In this document: positions 30,085 to 35,914 of the stretch, piece after piece | How the letters are laid out: the number at the start of each line of letters is the position of its first letter | How positions within the stretch are numbered: the first letter of the stretch is position 1 | NCBI GenBank assembly: GCA_903936705.1 | Contig: CAIZWN010000032.1 | Location: 1-35,914 of the forward strand | DNA: 35,914 nucleotides | Direction of reading: 5' to 3' | Origin: an uncultured Myxococcales bacterium | GTDB lineage: Bacteria > Myxococcota_A > UBA9042 > DTJE01 | Notes under the pieces: generated by a model | What the model was told of the DNA's origin: nothing | Databases searched by the model: none | Seen by the model: the letters and a program-made list of their open reading frames with translations, nothing else | Made by a program: the position numbers and the translations under genes

Positions 30085-30890
30085 ACGGTTTTTCGATACT
30101 TGGTGCGGCTGGCCTTCTGGACGGCAGCATCCAGTTGCACCATGACGAAACCTGGGGTGATGGCGACTTCATCCCGAAGAATGTCAGACGGCGAATATCC
30201 AGGCTGATTGCGCAGGTTCTACGCGTCACGTACGAGGCTGGTGGCATGGCCGCCAGCGAGGATGCCGCGATGATCTTCGCCACGGCCAACGGAGAGATCA
30301 ACACCATAGGAGCCATCCTTCAGGCGTTGCTGGCCGTCGAACCACAGGTATCCCCGACGCTGTTCCACAACTCGGTTCACAATGCAGCTCCCGGCTACTG
30401 GGCCATCCTCGCGAAACGGCTTGCTGCGTCGACCACTCTGACAATGGGGGTGGCGTCGTTCGAGGCCGCCATGCTGGAGGCGTGGATGCGTCTGTCGGAC
30501 GGCGAGTCCGAGGTCCAAGTCTCCGTTGGTGACGAGGCGATAACCGGGGCGCCATGGGCAGACCCGGCACACTGCACGGTCGATTTCGCCGGTTCGTTCA
30601 GGGTCGGTTGCGGGACCGAACCGGGTCTGGGGCGCCTTGCGTTGGTCGAGTTTGTTCCCGAGGAGCCGGATGGATTTGATGAGATGGCTCGCGCCCAGGT
30701 TCTTGGGGCTACCGAGGTTGTCTGTGACCCGATGACTGTCCCTGGAGGGGCCATGCACCCTTGCGCGGGTGCCGCTGTGGCGCTGTCTTTTCTGCTGCGA
30801 CCCGGCGATGCCGGTCGGTTGTTGCTGGTTCGCCGATCCCCCGCAGGAGGGCGCTTCATCCTCGTGTTCGATCGGGGGGTACATGACTGA
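30081..30890 (+). CDS. ApeC-type chain length factor (short KS-like, no Cys)
   Basis: A 269-residue KS-like protein of the short chain length factor group. The segment SPTLFHNSVHNAAPGYWAI, followed by TTLTMGVASFEAAMLEA, is typical of these proteins: the usual KS Cys position reads Val/Ala and the HGTGT motif is absent. A C-terminal part ends with LSFLLRPGDAGRLLLV. ATG 30081 overlaps the KS stop. Family knowledge: in aryl polyene synthases this subunit pairs with KS and sets chain length. This is one of three KS-like proteins without catalytic Cys in the window, the others being 12438-13172 and the second half of 8654-11077. Confidence 0.85.
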   Translation: MNGFSILGAAGLLDGSIQLHHDETWGDGDFIPKNVRRRISRLIAQVLRVTYEAGGMAASEDAAMIFATANGEINTIGAILQALLAVEPQVSPTLFHNSVHNAAPGYWAILAKRLAASTTLTMGVASFEAAMLEAWMRLSDGESEVQVSVGDEAITGAPWADPAHCTVDFAGSFRVGCGTEPGLGRLALVEFVPEEPDGFDEMARAQVLGATEVVCDPMTVPGGAMHPCAGAAVALSFLLRPGDAGRLLLVRRSPAGGRFILVFDRGVHD

Positions 30891-31305
30891 ACTGCCTGCC
30901 ATCGAGGCTCTTCTGCCCCATCGGGGCGCCATGCGCTTTCTGGATCAGGCGATTGAACTGGGACCCGAGCACGCCGTTTGCACGGGTCAGGTGCGGCCCG
31001 AAAATCCATTCCTGGACGACGGAATCCTTGATCCGCTGGCGCTGATTGAATTCATTGCTCAGGCAGCTGCGGCACTTGTCAGCGGTCAGGACCCAGATAG
31101 GGGCCCGGTTCGCGGGTGGCTTGTGGCAGGTCGGAACCTGGAACTGGCCGATGGCAGTGTGCGGGTAGGGGATGTCCTGGAAGTCATGGTCGATCAGGCA
31201 GCCAGGGTGGGCGATTTCGCGTCGTTCGACGGCATCGTTCGGTGCCGTGGCGTGACCCTGGCGCATGGCAACGTGAAGGTCTTCAGGGCTGCCGAGGAGA
31301 CGTAA
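30883..31305 (+). CDS. 3-hydroxyacyl-ACP dehydratase, ApeP-like hotdog
   Basis: A 140-residue hotdog dehydratase of the ApeP/FabA-like group. It begins with the catalytic segment [13 protein letters not shown] (His13) and has the central helix [16 protein letters not shown]. The ATG at 30883 overlaps the CLF stop by 8 nt. It has the [13 protein letters not shown] opening commonly seen in aryl polyene dehydratases. It should act with the ApeI-like protein (8250-8606), since paired dehydratases make the conjugated double bonds in these systems. Confidence 0.85.
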   Translation: MTELPAIEALLPHRGAMRFLDQAIELGPEHAVCTGQVRPENPFLDDGILDPLALIEFIAQAAAALVSGQDPDRGPVRGWLVAGRNLELADGSVRVGDVLEVMVDQAARVGDFASFDGIVRCRGVTLAHGNVKVFRAAEET

Positions 31306-32039
31306 TGACGACAGGAAAGGCGAGGCGTGCGCTGGTTACGGGTGCCAGCAGGGGCATTGGTCGGGCGGTGGCCCTGGAACTGGGGTTGGCCGGCTTCGAT
31401 GTGCTGGTGAACTACCGGGCCCAGGCAGCAAAGGCAGTCGAGGTTTGCGATGCGATCGTGGCGTCCGGTGGTAGTGCCGTTCCCGTATGTTTCGACGTGA
31501 CCGACGCCGAAGCCGTTGCTGTTGCGCTGGCGCCCTTCATCGAGGATGCCGATGGCATTGATGTCCTGGTCTGCAATGCTGGCGTGACGTCCGACGGCCT
31601 TTTTGTGGGGATGGATCTTGATTCCTGGCAGCGTCCGATTCGAGCGTCTCTGGACGGCTTCTACAATGTGGCACGTCCGATTGTGCGCGGAATGGCAAAA
31701 AGACGACGAGGTCGTGTCGTCGTGGTTTCGTCCGTAAGCGGCATTACCGGCAACGCCGGGCAGGTGAACTACTCGGCGGCCAAGGCTGGCCTGATTGGTG
31801 CCACGAAAGCCCTGGCTCGTGAGCTGGCTGCGCGCAACGTCATCGTCAACTGCGTCGCTCCTGGCCTTATCGACACTGACATGTCGCAGGATGCCCCTCG
31901 CGATACGATGCTGGCGGCGATTCCCATGCGCCGGATCGGACGCCCCGAGGAAGTGGCCAAGGTGGTGGCTTTTCTGTGCAGCGAGGCCGCATCCTACCTG
32001 ACGGGACAGGTTATTGCGGTGGACGGTGGCCTGACCTGA
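31305..32039 (+). CDS. fabG: 3-oxoacyl-ACP reductase (ApeQ-like FabG)
   Basis: A 244-residue SDR-family ketoreductase: [15 protein letters not shown] instead of the usual NNAG, catalytic Ser in VSSVSG, YSAAKAG, and [11 protein letters not shown] at the end. ATG 31305 overlaps the dehydratase stop by one base (TAATG) and has GAGGAG upstream. It closes the four-gene KS-CLF-dehydratase-reductase operon, which matches the order apeO-like KS, CLF, ApeP, ApeQ of other clusters and ends the pathway part of the window. Confidence 0.9.
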   Translation: MTTGKARRALVTGASRGIGRAVALELGLAGFDVLVNYRAQAAKAVEVCDAIVASGGSAVPVCFDVTDAEAVAVALAPFIEDADGIDVLVCNAGVTSDGLFVGMDLDSWQRPIRASLDGFYNVARPIVRGMAKRRRGRVVVVSSVSGITGNAGQVNYSAAKAGLIGATKALARELAARNVIVNCVAPGLIDTDMSQDAPRDTMLAAIPMRRIGRPEEVAKVVAFLCSEAASYLTGQVIAVDGGLT

Positions 32040-32093
32040 ATGGTCCGGATTACAACGGGTTGGTAGGTTGCTGAAAAGGTGCGGGCTGGGGCG

Positions 32094-33836
32094 TTACTTT
32101 TCGGTAATCACGAACTCGACTCGGCGGTTCTTGGCCTTGCCTTCCTTGGTTGTGTTGTCCGCGATCGGGCGGGTCTGCCCGAAGCCCTCGGCCACTAGTC
32201 GGTCGGCCGCGACGCCCTGATTGATCAGGTACTCGCGGACCGATTCGGCGCGCTTCTGCGACAGCACCAGATTCTTTTGTGCCTGGCCGGTGACGTCGGA
32301 GTGGCCCTCGACCCTCAGTTTCTTGATGAACACGTTGTCCCTGAGAACCTTTGACACGTCGTCAAGAATCCCGAAAGACGCCTTCTTTATCACGGCCTTG
32401 TCGGTTTCGAAGAAGACCATCTCCAGGATCTCGATCTTCTCGGCTGTCAGCTTGATATTGACGGGCGTGGGAGGTGGGCAGCCCTCGAATTCGAGCGTGC
32501 CGGGCATGTCGGGGCACTTGTCCTTGTCATCCGGGATCCCGTCGTTATCGCGGTCGGGGCAGCCCTCAAGTTCGATCTTTCCGAACACCTTCGGACAGCG
32601 GTCTATGTAGTCCGGCACGCCGTCGGTGTCGGTGTCGGGGCACCCCTCGAACTTTGCCGGACCCGGGTCGTTCGGGCAGCGATCCTTGGTGTCCTCGATA
32701 CCGTCGTTGTCGGTGTCGGGACATCCGTAGAACTCCTTTTTACCGGGTACGTCGGGGCAGCGATCTTCCGGGTCGATGATACCGTCGCGGTCGCGGTCCG
32801 GGCACCCCTGAAGCTCGGCTGGTCCGGCCAGCTTCGGACACTTGTCCGTGTCGTCCGGAATTCCGTCCTTGTCGGTATCTGCAGTACAACCGCGGCTGAT
32901 TGGCGGTTCATAGCTGACGCCGGCCGTAACCCGGTACGCCGAGCTTCCGTAGCCCTTCAGGGCGCCGCCGCCTGCAGCCATCATAAGGGTCACGCCGCCT
33001 ACGCGCCCACGGATGCCTCCCAGGAATTCCAGTGAGTTGGCATACTTGCCGAAGGCGCCTTGAATGCCGCTGCTCTGCATGCCGCCTCGATACTCCATTG
33101 TTCCGATGCCTTCCAGCTTTCCGCAGATGAACGGGACGACAAGGCCGGCGCCTATCAGCAGTTCGTTTCCGATTTTATAGACTTCACCCAGCGGCAAGGG
33201 AATAGAGGCCGATGCTCGCAGTCGCACCCCCAGGTTGACGGACACATTCCATCCCTTCTTCTGGTAGTCGGCTATCAAAGTAGTGGTGCCAGACACCAGA
33301 CGGTCACCGTTGAAGTAACGGGGGTTTGCCGACGGGAACGTCAATTCTTCGGCCAGCGCGACACCGAATCCCTTCTTGCGCTGCTTGCCGAATACAGACA
33401 CCTTCATCGCCAGTCGCATGTCGCCCACGGCCGCACCGTTCGACCTGCTGAGTGAAGGCACCGCAATCGAAGTGCTGCCGGTGGTGTACATGAACACAGG
33501 CAGGCCCAACGCAAGGTCGAAGTAGTCCGAAAGACCCAGACTGATGAACAAGTCCGCGACGTACTGATTGGAGACAACCGCAAACGACGTGTTGGACGCC
33601 GGATTCTGTATGGATAGCGGCTTGCTGTTCCAGGTCAGGAACAGCCCTCCACCTACCTTGAGGTGCCCTGGTTGGTTGCTGGTCTGGATCGCAAGGATGT
33701 CCCCGGGGTGCAGCGACGGCCGATAGAAATTCAGGTTCACTTGCGGGTTTTTGGCTTCTGCCGGTGAGGGCAGTGCCGTCAATACCAGCATCAACGGCAG
33801 GATCCACCCGGCCCGTAACCAGGTTCCAATGTTCAT
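32094..33836 (-). CDS. OmpA-family outer membrane protein with thrombospondin type 3 repeats
   Basis: A 580-residue outer membrane protein. A signal peptide (MNIGTWLRAGW, core, PAEA-KN) is followed by a roughly 290-residue beta-barrel region with Gly/aromatic strand patterns. Five calcium-binding TSP3-type repeats of 27 residues follow (DxDxDGxxD and CP spacing). A C-terminal OmpA/MotB peptidoglycan-binding domain carries the EGHSDVTG and NRRVEFVI motifs. ATG 33836 has GGAGGGG upstream. It probably anchors the outer membrane to the cell wall. OmpA proteins with TSP3 linkers are common in Myxococcota and relatives. It is convergent with the FabG gene, and not obviously part of the polyene pathway. 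Confidence 0.92.
   Translation of the reverse strand: MNIGTWLRAGWILPLMLVLTALPSPAEAKNPQVNLNFYRPSLHPGDILAIQTSNQPGHLKVGGGLFLTWNSKPLSIQNPASNTSFAVVSNQYVADLFISLGLSDYFDLALGLPVFMYTTGSTSIAVPSLSRSNGAAVGDMRLAMKVSVFGKQRKKGFGVALAEELTFPSANPRYFNGDRLVSGTTTLIADYQKKGWNVSVNLGVRLRASASIPLPLGEVYKIGNELLIGAGLVVPFICGKLEGIGTMEYRGGMQSSGIQGAFGKYANSLEFLGGIRGRVGGVTLMMAAGGGALKGYGSSAYRVTAGVSYEPPISRGCTADTDKDGIPDDTDKCPKLAGPAELQGCPDRDRDGIIDPEDRCPDVPGKKEFYGCPDTDNDGIEDTKDRCPNDPGPAKFEGCPDTDTDGVPDYIDRCPKVFGKIELEGCPDRDNDGIPDDKDKCPDMPGTLEFEGCPPPTPVNIKLTAEKIEILEMVFFETDKAVIKKASFGILDDVSKVLRDNVFIKKLRVEGHSDVTGQAQKNLVLSQKRAESVREYLINQGVAADRLVAEGFGQTRPIADNTTKEGKAKNRRVEFVITEK
32481..32888 (-). repeat. Five tandem 81-bp TSP3 repeats
   Basis: The stretch codes for five tandem repeats of 27 residues (the first has one extra), each with Cys-Pro pairs 15 residues apart and an Asp-rich loop DxDxDGxxD that binds calcium. 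Copies differ in DNA and protein, so they are old rather than recently duplicated. Confidence 0.85.
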
Positions 33837-33865
33837 GTCGCCCCTCCGTGTTCCCAAAATACCCC

Positions 33866-33890
33866 CCCCCGGGTCCACTGGAACCGGGGG
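33866..33890. repeat. Inverted repeat in the OmpA leader
   Basis: Arms 33866-33877 and 33879-33890 pair with one mismatch (CCCCCGG outer stem, TCC/GGA inner). On the minus strand it lies between the predicted promoter and the OmpA start, and is followed by a short G run and TATTTTG. It could stabilise the mRNA leader or slow transcription. Confidence 0.4.
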
Positions 33891-33934
33891 TTACAACGGT
33901 CGAAACCCTAAAAGCAGGTCTGCCTGGAAGACGA

Positions 33935-33962
33935 AGTATAATGCCCCCCTGATTTCTTGCAA
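33935..33962 (-). promoter_or_regulatory. Candidate promoter of the OmpA/TSP3 gene
   Basis: On the minus strand TTGCAA (33957-33962) and TATACT (33935-33940) have a 16-nt spacer. The leader would be about 90 nt. Confidence 0.5.
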
Positions 33963-34043
33963 AGTAGCGATTCGTCGAATGTCTTGATTTGGCAGGTGAT
34001 TCCGGTGGCGCATGTGGGCATCTGGCGGCGATTTCAGCCGCCT

Positions 34044-34325
34044 TCAACCGATTCCCATCGCCTGGGCCAGATGCCTGGGGCACAGGTCTGTGGAATCGCC
34101 TGACGCCAAGCGTCTGGCGGCGCATTCCGCACAGATCGCCGCGGCCTCGCCTGCATTTTGCAGGCGCTGCACATGAAGCGCATCTGCAACCTTTGTCGAC
34201 GCATCCGCTGGCTGGACAGCGGCCTTGAATGGATTCCACCCTGGAGTGTTCAGCAAACGCCTGACACCACCGTCAACAATTCGCTTCCGGGCACGGTTCG
34301 AAAGTGATCTGTCGTCGTCGGTCAC
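34044..34325 (-). CDS. Small Cys-rich protein of unknown function (possible zinc-binding)
   Basis: A 93-residue open frame after the porin gene, 25 nt from its stop, starting at GTG 34325 with GAGGTG 5 nt upstream. Its C-terminal part has CAEC, 14 residues, then CPRH (CxxC and CxxH), the pattern of a small zinc-binding finger. The N-terminus is acidic then basic (TDDDRSLSNRARKR). I do not recognise a family. The good ribosome site and cysteine pattern favour a real gene, but it could be a chance frame. Confidence 0.45.
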   Translation of the reverse strand: MTDDDRSLSNRARKRIVDGGVRRLLNTPGWNPFKAAVQPADASTKVADALHVQRLQNAGEAAAICAECAARRLASGDSTDLCPRHLAQAMGIG

Positions 34326-34350
34326 CCGAACACCTCGGTGTCATGCAGTA

Positions 34351-35826
34351 TCAGAACGACCACGACGTGCGTGCCAACGTCCTGATGTTGTAGTTGTTGC
34401 CGCAGTCCTTCAGATACTCGGTTCGGGTGTATGACACCTCCAGGCCGACTCGCCAGGCGCCGCCTATCGCGTAGTGCGCCGCACCATACACCGAAAGGTT
34501 GTACTCGCGCGGGGGCGCTTTCGCGTTGTATATCGGTGCCAAATCCGACGAGTTCGGGCGGTCTATGCCAGCGCCGGCATACAGGCGCAAATCGCGGATA
34601 GGCTTGATCGACAACTGACCCCATCCGCCCATGGTACGAATCGATTTGACGTTGTAGGCAAGTGGAACGCCATCCTTCGCGGGCGTAGCCGTAACGGCCA
34701 CGCCCTGCAGGATGCCTGCGAAGAAAGTGTTTACGTTCGCCCCGATGAAAAACTCGCCCATCAGGTCCAGGTACTTCGTGGTCAGCTTCAGGTCCATGTT
34801 GGCCATCCACACGTCCACGGTCTTCGAATGCAGTTCTCCTTCGTCGGTTCTTGCCATGATCTTGCCGGTCGTCACATTGACGATGCGCTTGACCTTCTCG
34901 CGGCCATAAACGCCCGAAACGCCCCAGCCCAGCGCGACTCCAGCGCCAAGGTCATGCTGACCTCCAAGGCGTCCCATGAAGAAGGGGAGGTTGCTCCATT
35001 CTCCGTCGCTGATATGGTCGTTGACCGTATCCGTCAGGATCTCGTTGGACCCCATCGGACGATTCGCGCTGAGGTCCAGCTGGAGGCCGGCCCCGCGGAC
35101 AGTCAGACGCACCTGCGGAAGGCGGATCCACGGGTTGCCGGATGTCCCCAGGGAGATCCAGTTGGCTGTGTCTGGAAACAGAGGGGCGAAGATCCCGAAG
35201 TGCTGTCCTGCAAGAATCGTCACGTACTTGTTGTCCAGGCTGACCCAGGCCTGCTTCAGGCGCAGCAATGGCGAGTAGGAACTGCTGCCGCCGGTGACGA
35301 AACCACCAACAAAATCGATTTCGACGCGCGCGTTCAGTGCCATGCCGCCTACAACCTTCGGCCAGTTCATATGCATGCCAATAGGCGACCCGCGTACGGA
35401 CATGCTGAATGAATCCTCGTCTCCGTTCAGGGTACCTTTTGGCTCGACCCATGCCAGCCAGTCGCTGATATAGGGGGTCGTCGTGTCGTAGTGAGCCAGC
35501 AGTTCAAGCTTGCCGTACAGCTTCAGCGTCACGCCGTTCTTGAAGGCGAAAACAAATGGTTCCTGCAGATGAGCCGTGTCATCAAAAGTGGTGGCTGGGG
35601 ATGTCGCAGGCCTGGTGATTTCGGTTGGCGCGGGCGCCGTGATAGCGGTGAATGCTGGTGCCGTCTTGACTGGCGCGGCGTCGATTGGCTCGATCGTTAC
35701 GACTGCTGCGGCGGCTGGCGTTGGCGTGTTGGCCGGCGCCTCGGCAGGCGCAGTCGGTGGGGGGGCCGCCATGGCGGTCATCGACCAGAAAAATGCAAGT
35801 GCTGCTGCGGCTTGTCGACAATGCAC
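34351..35826 (-). CDS. Porin-like outer membrane beta-barrel protein
   Basis: A 491-residue exported protein. GTG 35826 has GGAGG 4 nt upstream and begins a signal peptide (MHCRQAAAALAFF, TAMA-AP). A linker of about 60 residues, rich in Ala/Pro/Thr, precedes a beta-barrel region that starts at VTLKLYGKLELLAHYDTT. It has alternating hydrophobic strands throughout and ends in aromatic SWSF, the usual C-terminal signal for barrel insertion. The barrel start resembles DcaP-like or OprB-type porins, but no family is assigned. It may take up a small solute. It sits upstream of the small Cys-rich frame and is not evidently tied to the polyene genes. Confidence 0.8.
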   Translation of the reverse strand: MHCRQAAAALAFFWSMTAMAAPPPTAPAEAPANTPTPAAAAVVTIEPIDAAPVKTAPAFTAITAPAPTEITRPATSPATTFDDTAHLQEPFVFAFKNGVTLKLYGKLELLAHYDTTTPYISDWLAWVEPKGTLNGDEDSFSMSVRGSPIGMHMNWPKVVGGMALNARVEIDFVGGFVTGGSSSYSPLLRLKQAWVSLDNKYVTILAGQHFGIFAPLFPDTANWISLGTSGNPWIRLPQVRLTVRGAGLQLDLSANRPMGSNEILTDTVNDHISDGEWSNLPFFMGRLGGQHDLGAGVALGWGVSGVYGREKVKRIVNVTTGKIMARTDEGELHSKTVDVWMANMDLKLTTKYLDLMGEFFIGANVNTFFAGILQGVAVTATPAKDGVPLAYNVKSIRTMGGWGQLSIKPIRDLRLYAGAGIDRPNSSDLAPIYNAKAPPREYNLSVYGAAHYAIGGAWRVGLEVSYTRTEYLKDCGNNYNIRTLARTSWSF

Positions 35827-35914
35827 GATACCTCCAGGGATCTGCAGGAACGGCCAGATACTATCCGGGTTGCAAAAGGGATAAAAGCGGCTTTGCATCG
35901 GCAAAAGTTCGTAT

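Noticed and set aside
2414-32039. Ladderane lipid biosynthesis cluster
   Set aside because: KS, ACP, FabZ and radical SAM genes also occur in proposed ladderane clusters. The CrtI-type desaturase-like genes of those clusters are missing, while LolA, MMPL exporter, DUF3261 and ApeC-type CLF point to an aryl polyene-like product.
1-35914. tRNA, rRNA or CRISPR arrays
   Set aside because: No cloverleaf with conserved arms, no rRNA stretches and no regularly spaced repeats were recognised in the sequence.

Overview
The window is GC-rich DNA from a Gram-negative bacterium. LolA-like, OmpA-like, porin-like and lipid A-type acyltransferase genes all imply an outer membrane. The OmpA protein with thrombospondin type 3 repeats, together with the oxygen-sensitive enzyme families present, points to a deltaproteobacterial or myxobacterial-type lineage able to live without oxygen. 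That placement is an inference; no rRNA or tRNA gene was seen.

Layout: (1) 1-660: the C-terminal end of a transposase, then a gene-less stretch with a large, well-paired inverted repeat. (2) 661-2391 (+): a gamma-glutamyltransferase. (3) 14251 down to 2414 (-): an eleven-gene, tightly overlapping operon. In transcription order it encodes a ketosynthase (KS), a truncated KS-like partner, a B12-binding radical SAM enzyme, a fused KS-chain length factor (CLF), a hotdog dehydratase, a GT2 glycosyltransferase, an LpxL-type acyltransferase, a thioesterase, a LolA-like protein, an MMPL exporter and a DUF3261-type lipoprotein. (4) 14424-19558 (+), divergent from it: a PanE-family reductase, a 2-hydroxyacyl-CoA dehydratase-type subunit, its ATP-dependent activator and an ADP-forming acyl-CoA synthetase. 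(5) 19593-20254 (-): a vapBC toxin-antitoxin pair. (6) 20520-22753 (+): an AcpS-type phosphopantetheinyl transferase, an acyl carrier protein (ACP), a COG4648-like membrane protein and a PlsC-type acyltransferase. (7) 28107 down to 22795 (-): ACP, GcvT-like protein, FabG, FabD and a second ADP-forming synthetase. (8) 28187-28759 (-): an unknown membrane protein. (9) 28909-32039 (+): KS, ApeC-type CLF, dehydratase and FabG. (10) 32094-35826 (-): OmpA/TSP3 protein, a small Cys-rich protein and a porin-like protein.

Blocks 3, 6, 7 and 9 together match the gene content of an aryl polyene (APE) type II polyketide cluster: KS/CLF pairs, two dehydratases, ketoreductases, ACPs, PPTase, thioesterase, two lipid-type acyltransferases, glycosyltransferase, LolA, MMPL exporter, DUF3261 lipoprotein and COG4648 protein. 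The usual AMP-forming aryl-CoA/ACP ligase, aromatic ammonia lyase and SAM methyltransferase are not present in the window. Block 4 instead has every activity needed to turn a 2-oxo acid such as an arylpyruvate into a 2,3-enoyl-CoA: 2-oxo acid reduction, CoA activation and radical dehydration. This parallels the phenyllactate-to-cinnamoyl-CoA branch of Stickland fermentation. The main hypothesis is therefore an oxygen-independent aryl polyene-like pathway that makes its own arylacrylyl starter, with a radical SAM enzyme and a folate-type GcvT protein as further unusual parts.

Start codons were re-chosen for many genes from visible Shine-Dalgarno (SD) sequences and stop-start overlaps. All functions are read from the sequence and family knowledge; no searches were run.
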